Made by a program: the position numbers and the translations under genes. The notes beneath the pieces are model-generated. The model was not told where the DNA came from, did no database searches, and saw only the letters and a list, made by a program, of their open reading frames with translations. Positions 13,801-20,098 of a DNA stretch of 64,000 bases are shown here, piece after piece. The first letter of the stretch is position 1. Each line of letters begins with the position of its first letter. Source of the stretch: M3007 sp964621185 (GTDB taxonomy: Bacteria; Bacteroidota; Bacteroidia; Chitinophagales; Saprospiraceae); the NCBI GenBank assembly GCA_964621185.1, contig CAZULM010000013.1, forward strand, positions 1 to 64,000, in the 5' to 3' direction.

Positions 13801-16800
13801 CGTCGCCATTTGTGGAAGGCTGTGCGCCTTGTTCGCCGTCAACGCCAGCGCCCAATTTCAGGCCAACCACGATTTCGTGCGATGGGCCTACACCTTCACC
13901 GCCGCCATTGGTGGCATTGGTGGCATAAGAGCCAGGGGTATCGTTGTCGGGTAAATCGCCGTAGTCGAAGGACTTGACTTGTACAAGGTAGTCTTCTACC
14001 TCACCATCTGCGGCGAAACCTGCCGGGGCAGAAGCGGCTGGGTCGGTGCTCAGGCGGAAGCGCGCACCCAGATCCATGTTCAGAACAGCATTGCTTGGCA
14101 CGTTGACAGTCAGGTTAACGATGCCGTTGGTGCCGTTGAGCACAAAGGTGCTCACCGTTTCGCCAGCATCGTTAAAATCGCCGTCCTTGTTCCAGTCGAA
14201 GAATGCGTACAAGCCAGCGGTAGAACCGCTCATGTTCATTACCAGCACCGGAATGGTGGCTGGATAGCCGGCTTCCAGCAATGGCATGACGATGTTGTCA
14301 TCGTTGAGGTTGTTCGTATCATCGCCGTCAGCATTGCCGTTTTGCTGGCCATTTCCTTCACCGTCAATGAAATTGCCTATTTTGATGTAGTCAAATATCT
14401 GGTGCACAGGGCCATTGTCAGCAGTGCCTGTTTGGTAGTTACCTGCGCCAGTGCCTGCACCAGTGTCTGGCAAGTCGCCATAATCGAAGGCGATCACCGT
14501 CCGTAAATAGTCTTCTACCTCCCCATCAGGCGCCTGGCCTGTGGACAGCATGGAAGCGGCAAAGTCGGTGCTCAAGCGGAAACGCACGCCCAGGTTCATG
14601 TTGTACACTGTTGTAACCGGTACGGTGATGGGCAGGGTGACATTGCCCACAAAGCCGTTGGCTACAGTTACAGAGAACATTTCATTGGCATCGTCGAAAT
14701 CACCGTCTTTGTTCCAGTCGAAGAAACCTGTCAGTTTCGCAGGAGCACCTTGCATGTTCATCACGGCAACGGTGATGTTGGCAGGCAAGCCCAGCACGAG
14801 CGTCGGGAAAGTAACCCCATCTTCGTCGGCGCCATCGCCGTCGGCATTGAGGCTTGGCTGACCATCGCCCTCAAAGTCGATGGTGGCGCCCATTTTCAGG
14901 GTTGGGTAGTAGCGGTGGCTGGGGCCCACGCCTTCGCCGCCATTGGTAGCGTTGGTGGGGTAAGCGCCGTTGGCATCGTCATCGGCCAGGTCGCCCCAGT
15001 CGAAGGCGATAGCCTGCACCATATAGTCTTCCACCTCACCATCGGGTGCGCAATCGGTGGCGGTAACAAAAGCAGTGCTCAAGCGGAAACGCGCACCGAG
15101 GTTCATGTTCAGCACCGAGGTGAGCGGCACATTGAAGTTGAGGTTGATCGGGCCGTTGGTACCATTTGGCACCGGCGCCGTTACGGTCTCGTTCGCGTCG
15201 TTAAAATCACCGTCCTTGTTCCAATCGATAAACCCATAAAGTGTAGCTGGGCCAGCAGGTGTCATCATGTTCATCACATTCACGACTACGGTTGCAGGTT
15301 TCCCAGCTACAAATTGGGGGAAGGAAGTAATGCCATCTTCATCATCATTTGCGCCGTTGGTATCGTCTCCATTGGCTAAGGCGCCGGGTTGGCCATTGGC
15401 TTCAAAGTCAATATAAGTACCTATTTTCAAGCCCGGTTTAAAGAGGTGGCAAGCGCCGCCGCCCTCACCGGCGCCGTTGTTGATGTTTGTCGGGTAAGAG
15501 CCCGCCATGTCGTTGTCGGGCAAATCGCCGTAATCGAAACCTAACACTTCAATTAAATAGTCTTCTACTTCACCGCTGGTGGAGCAGCCCACGGCCGTCA
15601 AACCCGTCTGGTTGCTCAGGCGCACCCGGAAACCGAGGTCCATGTTGACCACTGCATTTGTGGGCACGTTGAACGTCAGGCCGATATTTCCATTGGTACC
15701 ATTGGGCACAGGAGCGGAAACACTCTCATTCGCATCCAGGAAGTCGCCGTCTTTGTTCCAATCGATGAAACCATACAAGGTTGCAGCGCTTCCGGTCATG
15801 TTCATAACAGAAACGTTCACCGTTGAGGGGTTTCCAAGCAAGAAGTTCGGGAAAACCGTGATGCCATCTTCGTCGTCTGGGATACCGTTGTTGTCGTCGC
15901 CTTCTGCCAGCGCGTCTGGCTGGCCGGCGGCATCTACGTCAATAGCGGCGCCAATTTTCAGGTTGGCCACTATTTGGTGGCAAGCGCCGATACCTTCCCC
16001 GGCGCCGTTGGTGGCATCGGTTGGGTAGCTGCCTGCGAGGTTATTGTCGGGCAAGTCGCCGTAATCCAAGCCAATGGCTTGAACCACGTAATCTTCTACT
16101 TCACCATCAGTAGCACAGCCCGTAGCGCCAAGTCCGGCTTGTGTGCTCAAACGGAAACGCGCACCGAGGTTCATGTTCAACACGGCGGTGATCGGTACCG
16201 AAAAGCTCAAGTTGATATTGCCATTGGTGCCGTTGGGTACGGTAACCGAAACGGCTTCGTTCAAGTCGTTGAAGTCGCCATCTTTGTTCCAGTCGATAAA
16301 CCCGTACAAACGCGCACTGCCGCCAGTCATGTTCATGACGTTGACGGCTACGGTGGCGCTTTGGCCCGCAGTAAAGGTTGGGAAACTTGCAATACCGTTT
16401 TCATCATCGCTGGTGGCGGCATCATCACCATTGGCCAATGCTGATGGCTGACCATCGGCCTCGGCATCCACGCTGGCGCCCATTTTTATGTTGGGTAGGA
16501 TCTGGTGGCAGGCGCCAATGCCTTCACCAGCGCCATCTGTGCTGTTGGTTGGGTAAGAGCCTGCGGCATCATTGTCAGCCAAATCGCCGTAGTCGTAGCC
16601 GATGGCTTGTACCATATAGTCTTCCACCTCACCATCAGGAGCGCATCCGGTAGCCCCAAGCCCGGCTTGGGTGCTGAGGCGGAAACGCGCGCCTGTATTC
16701 ATGTTGAGAACGGCTGTTACAGGCACGGTGAATACCAGGTTTACATTGCCATTGGTACCGTCTGGCACCGCAACGGAAGTGCTTTCGTTGGCATCGTTAA

Positions 16801-19363
16801 AATCTCCGTCTTTGTTCCAGTCGATGAAACCATACAAAGTGGCTGCCATTGCAGGTGTCTGCATGTTCATAACGCTGACTGAAACGGTAGCGCTTTGGCC
16901 GGCAATAAATGTCGGGAAAGCGGATATGCCGTCCTCGTCGTCGGAGAAGCCCAGGTCATCGCCATCTGCAAGTGCCGAAGGCTGGCCATCTACCTCAATA
17001 TCAACGGTCGCGCCAATTTTCAGACCAGCCACTATTTCATGGCAAGCGCCAGCGCCCTCCGGGCCGGCAGTGGTGTTGGTAGGGTAAGATCCCGCCATGT
17101 TATTGTCGGGCAGGTCGCCGAAGTCGGTGTTCGGCGCGATGGCGATATCATAGGAATGATTGTTGTCGCCGGCAGTTCCCGTAGCGATTGCAGCAATGAT
17201 GGCGTTATTGCCGCTGGCTGCTGCGTCACTATCATGGTAATCGCCGTTGGAACCCGAGCCCTGGTTCAATTTACCCAACTTAAAGCCGTTTAGGGCTACC
17301 TGCTGGGTAGGCCCGGCCACATTGGCGACGCGCACCTCATAGTTCATATTGGGCAACAACTGGGCAACATTATAAGCCACGCCTGCGCTTGTACCAGATG
17401 CTTTATTGGAAAAACCGTAAAATCCGCCACCAGCAGATGTGGTAGAGGCAATCTGGCTGAAATTTCCGCCGCCATTGTCTTTCCACAGCGTGATGACCAC
17501 ACCGTTTATGCCAATTTCTCCCGGATCCTGGACACCGTCGTCGTCGAGGTCTTTCCAGATATAGTTGCCAATTTCTATGGGCGCCGGGGCGCAGTTGAGC
17601 TCTATCTCACCAAGGCCGTTGGCTTTGCCGTAAGGGCTGTTTACCCCGTTGGTCAACACCTCATGCGCCCTGATAAAAGCTCCTGTACCGGCATTAAACC
17701 AGTCAATACCGTTGGAAAAGGCATTGACGAGTGGGTCCATACTGGGGGTCGCCACCTGGTTGGTGTTTAGCAACACGCCTAAGCCACCCATAGCCGTTTC
17801 TTCGTGCAGGTAGCCGCCGCCGAAATAAAAATCACCGCTCCAGGTCGGCTCGGCCGAACCACTGGTTCCAAACGACAAAGTGTTGTCGGTAAAATCTGCG
17901 ACATTTAAGGTCCAAGCCCCTCCACTTGCGGTAGCCTTCATGATATCGCCAAAAGCATCATGGGCTGAAAGGCTGGAATTGTTTGGGTTATTCCGGGCAT
18001 TGAAGCCCCCTTGCTCACCCCATCGGTCGCGCATTCCAATAAGCATGTGGCCATTCACATCAAATTCAATATCGGCCATAATCGGCTGGGGGTAACCGAC
18101 TTCAAATCCATCAGAAACCGGGAACGAAGCAGGATAGGTGCTCACCCAAGGGTTCCATTTGGCAGCGCCCCTGCATTGGGCTGGATAGGCAAAACCACAT
18201 CCGCGGTTAAAGTCGAGCGGGAACTCCAATACTTTGGTAAAGGTTCCACCCGCAATATCGTATTCATACACAAAGCCCACCAGTGGCGATCCGTTGCCCA
18301 CAAATCCAATGTAGAGTTTCCCCTCCCTGACTTTTAAGGCAAAAGGGATAATCTCTGCATTGTCCACTCCTGCGGGCAATCCGGGAAGCGGGTTGCCTGG
18401 GTCGGCCAACGGCACTACGGTCACTTGAGATGACATCGTTGGCGCAACCGGGTTCGCAGGGTCGGTGCCTAATGGAATAATGTACAAACTGCGGTCTTTC
18501 AAGTTAATGACGTACAAACTCAGCTCATCTTCGGAAATTTCCAAATCGCCGAAAGACATCCTGCCCACTTCATTGAAGGAAGGGTTGTCGGTGTAATCGC
18601 CACCTGAGAGGGTCCAAACGTGCGGATCGGTGCCCGCCACGGGGGAACCAAAAAGGGTGTTCAAATCGAGGAACACCGAACCACTGGCCACGCCATTGGT
18701 CGGTGTCGTTACTTTATAAATGGCGCCGGGGCTGCCACCACCGTATCCAGAAAAACGCTTCTGAAATGCCGCCGCGAACAAAATGTCGGATGAACGCTGG
18801 TAGGCCAGTCCATAAGTCGTCCCGATCTGGGCGCCGGTTGCTTCGTGCGTAACGGGTGCTACGGGGGTATTAAAGTTCATGGCCACCATAACCCCCAAAC
18901 TACTGCCCGTATTAGGCCCTTCTACATAACAACTCGTCATGATCTTGGGATTGTCCTGACAGTATTCAGCGGGCTGGTTCACGCCCATATTGACGTTGCA
19001 AGCGCCCGAAGTGGCTACCTGAACCGATGTGCCACCAGCCGCTCCGGGCTTGAACAAGGTGTTGGTCCAGGTGAACTCCAAGCGGTACTTGGTGGTCGGG
19101 GCCAGCCCGGTGAGCAAATAGGTTCCGTCGGCAGCGGTTGTGACCGTGGCAGTAGGTGTTGCCGCAGGGTCATCGTCATCATAGGCTTTGACGGTGATGC
19201 CGCCGGCACCTGGCTCTGCGCCGTTCTTGGTACCGTCTGCGTTGTAATCGCGAAACACCGTGCCGCCAATTTGCGTGGAGATCCCGGTGCATTGCGCGTT
19301 TGCCGAATAACTGGCCAATGCCAACAAGGACATTGTTAATAGCGGGTAGAAAATCCTATTCAT
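1..19363 (-). CDS. Giant secreted multi-repeat adhesin-like protein (GEVED, SprB, SdrD-B and HYR-type domains), C-terminus outside window
   Basis: The reading frame is open from the ATG at 19363 to the window edge, at least 6454 codons; I checked the phase at the start and near 17.5, 11.4, 4.9 and 0 kb. It begins with a signal peptide (MNRIFYPLLTMSLLALA, then SANAQ-C). Approximate order: one SdrD-B-like domain (residues 25-110), a non-repetitive region (110-590), another SdrD-B-like domain (590-745), eight GEVED domains (745-2150), six SprB-type repeats (2150-2635), eighteen SdrD-B domains (2635-4825), then HYR-like and related modules to the edge. Such proteins are surface or released adhesins in Bacteroidota. 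Type IX export is inferred from the downstream position relative to gldKLMN; the sorting domain, if any, is not visible. No catalytic domain was seen. The domain names are family assignments by motif reading, not by search. Confidence 0.9.
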   Translation of the reverse strand, partial: MNRIFYPLLTMSLLALASYSANAQCTGISTQIGGTVFRDYNADGTKNGAEPGAGGITVKAYDDDDPAATPTATVTTAADGTYLLTGLAPTTKYRLEFTWTNTLFKPGAAGGTSVQVATSGACNVNMGVNQPAEYCQDNPKIMTSCYVEGPNTGSSLGVMVAMNFNTPVAPVTHEATGAQIGTTYGLAYQRSSDILFAAAFQKRFSGYGGGSPGAIYKVTTPTNGVASGSVFLDLNTLFGSPVAGTDPHVWTLSGGDYTDNPSFNEVGRMSFGDLEISEDELSLYVINLKDRSLYIIPLGTDPANPVAPTMSSQVTVVPLADPGNPLPGLPAGVDNAEIIPFALKVREGKLYIGFVGNGSPLVGFVYEYDIAGGTFTKVLEFPLDFNRGCGFAYPAQCRGAAKWNPWVSTYPASFPVSDGFEVGYPQPIMADIEFDVNGHMLIGMRDRWGEQGGFNARNNPNNSSLSAHDAFGDIMKATASGGAWTLNVADFTDNTLSFGTSGSAEPTWSGDFYFGGGYLHEETAMGGLGVLLNTNQVATPSMDPLVNAFSNGIDWFNAGTGAFIRAHEVLTNGVNSPYGKANGLGEIELNCAPAPIEIGNYIWKDLDDDGVQDPGEIGINGVVITLWKDNGGGNFSQIASTTSAGGGFYGFSNKASGTSAGVAYNVAQLLPNMNYEVRVANVAGPTQQVALNGFKLGKLNQGSGSNGDYHDSDAAASGNNAIIAAIATGTAGDNNHSYDIAIAPNTDFGDLPDNNMAGSYPTNTTAGPEGAGACHEIVAGLKIGATVDIEVDGQPSALADGDDLGFSDDEDGISAFPTFIAGQSATVSVSVMNMQTPAMAATLYGFIDWNKDGDFNDANESTSVAVPDGTNGNVNLVFTVPVTAVLNMNTGARFRLSTQAGLGATGCAPDGEVEDYMVQAIGYDYGDLADNDAAGSYPTNSTDGAGEGIGACHQILPNIKMGASVDAEADGQPSALANGDDAATSDDENGIASFPTFTAGQSATVAVNVMNMTGGSARLYGFIDWNKDGDFNDLNEAVSVTVPNGTNGNINLSFSVPITAVLNMNLGARFRLSTQAGLGATGCATDGEVEDYVVQAIGLDYGDLPDNNLAGSYPTDATNGAGEGIGACHQIVANLKIGAAIDVDAAGQPDALAEGDDNNGIPDDEDGITVFPNFLLGNPSTVNVSVMNMTGSAATLYGFIDWNKDGDFLDANESVSAPVPNGTNGNIGLTFNVPTNAVVNMDLGFRVRLSNQTGLTAVGCSTSGEVEDYLIEVLGFDYGDLPDNDMAGSYPTNINNGAGEGGGACHLFKPGLKIGTYIDFEANGQPGALANGDDTNGANDDEDGITSFPQFVAGKPATVVVNVMNMMTPAGPATLYGFIDWNKDGDFNDANETVTAPVPNGTNGPINLNFNVPLTSVLNMNLGARFRLSTAFVTATDCAPDGEVEDYMVQAIAFDWGDLADDDANGAYPTNATNGGEGVGPSHRYYPTLKMGATIDFEGDGQPSLNADGDGADEDGVTFPTLVLGLPANITVAVMNMQGAPAKLTGFFDWNKDGDFDDANEMFSVTVANGFVGNVTLPITVPVTTVYNMNLGVRFRLSTDFAASMLSTGQAPDGEVEDYLRTVIAFDYGDLPDTGAGTGAGNYQTGTADNGPVHQIFDYIKIGNFIDGEGNGQQNGNADGDDTNNLNDDNIVMPLLEAGYPATIPVLVMNMSGSTAGLYAFFDWNKDGDFNDAGETVSTFVLNGTNGIVNLTVNVPSNAVLNMDLGARFRLSTDPAASAPAGFAADGEVEDYLVQVKSFDYGDLPDNDTPGSYATNATNGGGEGVGPSHEIVVGLKLGAGVDGEQGAQPSTNGDGDDNNGFLSDDEDGVTVPMFQLNVPTTVPVTLMNMTGGNAKLTLFIDWNGNGLFTDAGEMYSTTVANLATGHVFNVTPPANAVLNQNIGVRVRLSTNTAASMSPTGPAPDGEVEDYITQVMSFDYGDLADTGPGTSTGNYQTQISDNGPVHKIVTGLKLGVSVDGETNGNQSALANGDDTNGSDDEDGVIFPTLMAGTTAVVPVSVMNMSGQPAALFAFFDWNKDGDFNDPSESVNVTVPNGTNGNVSINVVIPVTAVPNMSLGARLRISTNYLAASEPVGPAPDGEVEDYMVVVTCPILNPSATQIPVNCYGGNDGQIVVNAGNIGTAPFDFAWDGPGGNDGSVMNVASPYTITGLPTGTYSITVTDNDGCTGTTSILVTQPGSPVSLSLLSQNVSCNGLTNGSINLMVAGGTFPYTYDWSNDGPESPDNDTEDLSGLAPGTYTVTVTDAKGCTATISATITQPAVLTATGVVTHVTCTGGTNGAINLTAAGGTLPYTYDWSNDGPENPDDDSADLNGIAAGTYTVTVTDANGCSFSTSLTVNEPPSGMTLTTVATDATCGLSNGALDLTVSGGNPGFTYDWSNDGPDNPDNDTQDLSNIPAGLYFVTVTDANGCTNNTFAVVGNIDGPSVTAVGTDPLCNGGNDGSVNITVTGGTAPFTYLWSNGAITEDITGLTAGQYMVTVTDFNGCKTMTMVTLSQPTALQVALTPINEGLCGDAAGSITAFASGGVGPYTYDWSNDGPDNPDNDLPTISNLAAGTYTVTVTDSHGCTKVVQTTLTCVQPASIGNYTWVDNNANGIQDAGEAPLPNVTVVLDGTDINGNMVNQTAVTGPTGLYLFDNLWPGTYKLTFATPPGGYVPTTANDVDATDATDSDADPAMGGMTVFEVLTPGENNTSYDAGYFVPGTMGNFVWNDLDGDGDQDPGEPGLQGVTVTLTGTDGQGNPVTLTTTTDIDGTFLFNGLVPGTYKLTFGTPAGMVTAPLDQAGGNDNQDSDANPAMGGMTALEVITSGENNHSYDAGYFTPVKVGNYVWVDKNANGIQDAGEQGLQGVEVKLQNAAGNPVTTDAYGNAIVNQFTNSNGIYQFNNLVPGVYKVMFINPNPAKYTLTIKDAGTLDAVDSDANQAMLMTDPTPFLNSGQEDQTLDAGFFVKAKAGDFVWNDLNGNGVQDAGEPGLNGVTVTLTGTDNQGNPVALSTSTAGNGMYMFGGLVPGTYKITFPTSVAGGYVPTPADQGSNDATDSDAGPMGSTPVFALVSGDTIPTFDAGYYQPAKIGNLVWQDMNANGIQDAGEPGIGNVPVTLSGTTGNGVVVNQSVTTDGTGMYMFSNLQPGSYKLTFTTPNGGYVPTQVDDPQATDATDSDANPVMGGMTAVEVLVSGENNTDYDAGYYLPGSIGNFVWTDEDGDGEQDPNEPGLQGVTITLTGTDGQGNPVTMTTTTDIDGSYAFNGLVPGTYKLTFNTPAGMVNAPVNQAGGDDSQDSDADPAMGGMTASEILTSGESTEVYDAGYFVPVKLGNYVWLDKNANGIQDAGEPGLANVEVKLLNGAGNPVLTDVAGNAIVNQFTSATGYYQFSNLKPGVYKVMFINPNPAKYTLTVKDAGTDDAQDSDANQAMLMSDPTPFLYSGDEDQTLDAGFFVKAKVGDFVWNDLNGNGIQNAGEPGINGVSVNLIGMDNQGNPVNLNTTTAGNGMYMFGNLVPGVYKITFGTPAGYVPTPADQGSNDATDSDAGPMGMTPVFTITNADTIPTFDAGFYQPAEIGNFVWNDTNADGIQNDGATGIAGVVVVLSGTDGTGNAVNQTTTTNVNGAYLFSGLQPGSYKLTFVTPAGGYVPTQADDPQATDATDSDANPAMGGMTVIEVLTSGESNLTYDAGYYIPASIGNFVWEDNDADGQQDTGEPGLQGVLVTLTGTDGQGNPVSLVVLTDIDGSYQFNGLVPGTYKLTFGAPSGMLYTPANQAGGNDNLDSDANPAMGGMTVNEVLSSGENNNSYDAGFFAPVSVGNYVWMDDDLNGTQDPGEDGLPNFGVKLLNGAGSPVTLDANGNTIVNQVTNANGYYQFNNLIPGVYKVMFINPNPVKYTLTVKDAGTNDAQDSDADPAMLMSDPTQFLYSGDEDQTLDAGFFVKSKVGDFVWNDLNGNGIQDAGEPGIPNAIVTLNGTDNQGIMSSNMVLTDANGMYMFGNLLPGTYKLTFNAPLGSAYVPTAPNQTINDAVDSDADPTNLNMTEVFTITSNDTILTYDAGFYLPAKIGNFVWNDLNANGIQDAGEPGIGSSEVILSGTTGSGTVVNQSTTTDGTGMYMFGNLAPGTYKLTFTTPGGGFVPTQVDDPQATDATDSDANPASGGMTTTEILTSGENNTDYDAGYYIPASIGNFAWIDDNANGVQEPGELPLQGVPVMLTGTDGQGNAVMLTTTTDVNGYYQFANLVPGTYKLKFSVPAGSQYELTGADLGGNDALDSDANEAMGGMTANEVLISGENNTDYDAGFYIPASLGDYVWVDKNANGVQDPGELPLSNVTVKLQDASGNPVTVDADGAAIANQVTNAAGFYQFLNLVPGTYKVMFVNPNPAKYTLTLPNAGTDDTQDSDPTAAMLMTQTTILGSGDHDPTLDAGFFVKAKVGDFVWHDLNGNGVQDGGEPGLNGVTVTLTGTDNQGNAVALTTTTSGNGMYMFGNLVPGTYQVIFPTSVAGGYVPSPADQGGNDATDSDAGPMGSAPVFSLNSGDTIPTIDAGYYLPAKIGNFVWNDLNANGIQDAGEPGINGAEVILSGTTGSGTVVNQSTTTDATGMYMFGNLAPGTYKLTFTTPGGGFVPTQVDDPQANDATDSDANPASGGMTTTEVLISGEDNPNYDAGYYIPASIGNFVWNDVNANGIQETGEDGIPNVTVTLTGTDGQGNPVSLSTSTDGNGLYLFSNLAPGTYKLTFGTPAGFSFTSPLDQGGNDNLDSDANASMANMTINEVLTSGENNLSYDAGFYPCPQISILGLPINPVCPGEEIGPFTLKAEPYATNISWSGGASIGLVNGSGAGPWVEIPAFVTTAEGAPVITVTAVLGQCTITKTFVINVNDATAPVLENCPASITVGNDVDKCGANVFWTAPTAIDNCDPDVAVTQSSTPAGFVPGSLFPQGTTTITYVANDGNGNTVSCTFNITVTDMQTPTAVCKDITVNLSAATNAGAVTVSAAQINGGSTDNCPASLTYAPLSTNYTCANVGDNNITLTVTDGAGNVSTCVATVTVRDVTPPVFTCPQPVTVPSCTSTVPNVIGGLTATDNCGIAGITQNPVAGVDFGQMNGNSVNVTVTVTDVNGNTSTCTVVVTVADAGPPVFVNCPTTMIMIGNDPDQCSGKVNWPQPVALDECLPLANVVQTQGPLPGSVVAITCPPTPTTITYKATDGAGNMAFCTFQVLVVDTQKPKFDADILMPGNVTVECHQVPTNCIPRTGGACTPLTNDDVNDNCTAPANLVLTYNQVSTQGTNPALCSYYNYTLTRTWTVTDCAGNTLVHTQVITVRDTTKPTALCKNATIQLDKTGKVVLNPLDVDNGSTDNCAAFQYLTFSITPNQFTCANVGTNQVTLSVTDPCGNVGTCTATVTVTAGIAPCTPTFNVQTVCAGPMGMGNATTLDNGQFTDIITVKSLAMQTWTMTANSTQNGKGLYSSSSAAPPAAPSLLPVGTLFTAGTADGIDNDGDGATDEADEMIYYTLRALHVDCQGYDITVSNAGAIGMGTSATTTRIENKACYPTPYFTDELLLDDPFCLNTPPFTIKVGEQNNAAGSIVPGSVMVDGVATTTFNAATLGLGAHTIMATFDAGSATTNLVINGVQVGGTMAQALADPGCKQKITKIVHVIQTPATLTCNDLVYISMDASCKATINPDDVLEGTYLCFSDYKVEVDKTLPLGNGPWVMPMFDASDIGKTYQYRVIHIGGSTNICWGNIKIEDKLAPALTCPANLTLACSESTDVSHTGNVGIADCSTTTRAVNDEYTDFGQCNNPRGQIVRTWIVTDAWGNQSSCSQTITITPFDLAAVVFPADKTINCESAYLNAGATDPDNAGRPSINGFAIGQGGLCTASISYTDERFDICTGSYEILRTWKVRNTCFPVSAGNPISKVQVITVSDLGGPAFTCPPSVLVSTDPSTCCATAALPSMVVSEGCSNIVGLEAKVTGVNPANGNIITFTVPGYLTDFPGNNWWNPDTLAVFNYTQCMPVGTYQVRYKASDLCGNTSFCHFDLTVADFVPPVAACDQTTTVAVNNDDPHDCYTPDNGCDGAGVTWVKATTFDDGSYDNCNRLKFTIRRMAPYSACINNLSHDPCYPGGQSEFDIATAESDSIKFYCCEVGSTQTVILRVYQIDANGNIMPDIDGDPLFNECMIQVTVQDKIKPICQSPNNVTVSCEQFDPSLWVYGKASIMDNCCLDTTKVYQGQCGLTHSVSYAQFDTLCSKGTIVRTFRAFDCHGQSSQCTQRIVVNYEQDYFVRFPNDVIVTVCNGTGVYGEPTFFGKDCELLGISYEDQIFTVVPDACFKIERNWKIINWCTFNPNGTCITVPNPTPNATSNHLSNLPGPIVSPIQTTGDPWKSTIVKINSTDAQATNYSVYYDPNANCYTYKQIIKII
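4885..11455 (-). repeat. Eighteen SdrD-B domains in a four-domain higher-order repeat
   Basis: Each unit of about 120 residues starts like IGNFVWNDLNANGIQDAGE and ends like DAGYY or DAGFF. Four sequence types alternate in fixed order (a-b-c-d). Type c is recognisable by YKVMFINPNPxKYTLT, type d by AGDFVWNDLNGNGVQ or VGDFVWNDLNGNG. Type a units start near 11450, 9990, 8540, 7085 and 5605, giving a period of about 1.45-1.48 kb. The array is four full a-b-c-d blocks plus a final a-b. Confidence 0.85.
11455..12910 (-). repeat. Six SprB-type / PKD-like repeats within the giant protein
   Basis: Units of about 80 residues carry the pattern C..G.NG.I.L...GG..PYTYDWSNDGP followed by GTYTVTVTDANGC. 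This matches the SprB repeat found in the gliding adhesin SprB of Flavobacterium johnsoniae. The first unit is more divergent. Confidence 0.8.
12910..17125 (-). repeat. Eight GEVED domains within the giant protein
   Basis: Eight units of about 175 residues each start with a D-[YWF]-GDL[PA]D motif and end with the motif GEVEDY. Each contains a central FxDWNxxG motif (FIDWNKDGDF or FFDWNKDGDF in most, FIDWNGNGLF in one), a putative Ca-binding loop. Unit boundaries lie near 17125, 16600, 16065, 15540, 15000, 14490, 13970 and 13430. The units are similar but clearly diverged, with insertions of a few residues. Confidence 0.85.
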
Positions 19364-19428
19364 GAGCAATTTATTATTATTAAAATGTTGCGTTTTTTCT
19401 GTCAATGGTCAATTTCACGTTGGCACTA

Positions 19429-19475
19429 CCGACGACGGAGCGGCAGAATTCTTTAACCCTGCCGCTATCCGTCGG
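19429..19475 (-). other. Imperfect hairpin in the leader of the giant gene
   Basis: An inverted repeat (CCGACGACGGAGCGGCAG against CTGCCGCTATCCGTCGG) flanks a 12-base loop about 65 bases upstream of the giant gene's ATG. No T-run follows in the minus direction, so it does not look like an intrinsic terminator. It could stabilise the mRNA leader; that role is inference. Confidence 0.45.
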
Positions 19476-19476
19476 T

Positions 19477-19718
19477 CTATAAATCCATGAAAAACTTATT
19501 GTTCGAGGTGTCAATTTCTTCGGCCAGGACAAGGGGATATCCCCATTTTTCCTGCTTTCGTGATGTCATCTCCCCAAAAAATGGAGCTTGCATCAATATG
19601 AAGATCGAGCTGAAAGTCATGCCCCGGCGATGTCGATGATAATGACACCGGTTGGGCGCAACGCCGCTCCTCCGAGTGTGAGAAGGGCGGGGAAACTAAG
19701 GGTAGGCAAAACTTTCAT
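19477..19718 (-). pseudogene. Probable decayed small secreted-protein gene (two frameshifts)
   Basis: On the minus strand an ATG at 19718 begins a typical signal peptide (MKVLPTLSFPALLTLGGAAL). The frame then continues with RPTG and stops at 19617. Removing one base near 19657 would give the expected AQ-type cleavage site and a continuing frame (AQPVSLSSTSPGHDFQLDLH, then IDASSIFWGDDITKAG). A second shift at an A/G homopolymer near 19541-19551 leads to KWGYPLVLAEEIDTSNNKFF and a stop at 19477. Read this way it is about 80 residues. I know no family for it. It could also be sequencing error in a real small gene, or chance. Confidence 0.4.
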
Positions 19719-20028
19719 GATGACTTCGTTGATTCAAATGTGAATGATTACGAAGTCAAAGGTGGGGCAGCCAGAAGCGGGGAGCCGTGACAGTTACCCG
19801 CGGTTTTTCACATCAGTTTTTCGGGTGGTTTTAATGAACATTTCATTCAAGTAACTGATAATCAATACTTTATTTTTTTAAAAATCTATTCTATTGCGCT
19901 AAAAAATGGGCAGGAGAAACATGAGTCATCCCGAACTTTGACAGGCATTCCAAATAGCGAATTATATAACTTTTTATCCTTTCGCGAATTCGGGATATCT
20001 CGTATTCACGAACCATGGCTGGCGGCAC

Positions 20029-20069
20029 AAAAAAAGTGAGCCATCCCTGACAGGAATGGCTCACTTTTC
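20029..20069 (-). terminator. Intrinsic terminator after gldN
   Basis: On the minus strand the sequence reads AAAAGTGAGCCAT, an 11-base loop, then ATGGCTCACTTTTTTT: a perfect stem of at least 13 bp ending in a T-run. It lies about 30 bases after the gldN stop and separates the gld operon from the giant gene. Confidence 0.85.
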
Positions 20070-20098
20070 TATTAAGCGATATTGGAATCAATCGCGGC

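Larger units (their letters stand above)
19364..20098. other. Intergenic region between the giant gene and gldN
   Basis: This 735-base gap holds the leader hairpin, the probable pseudogene at 19477-19718 and the terminator of the gld operon at 20029-20069. Between about 19720 and 20028 I see nothing beyond AT-rich sequence. No TANNTTTG-type promoter was found directly upstream of the giant gene. Confidence 0.6.

Noticed and set aside
170..17293. Many long open frames on the plus strand, up to 774 codons at 11009-13333
   Set aside because: They are antisense shadows of the GC-rich repeats of the giant minus-strand gene; their peptides repeat with the same period and match no family.
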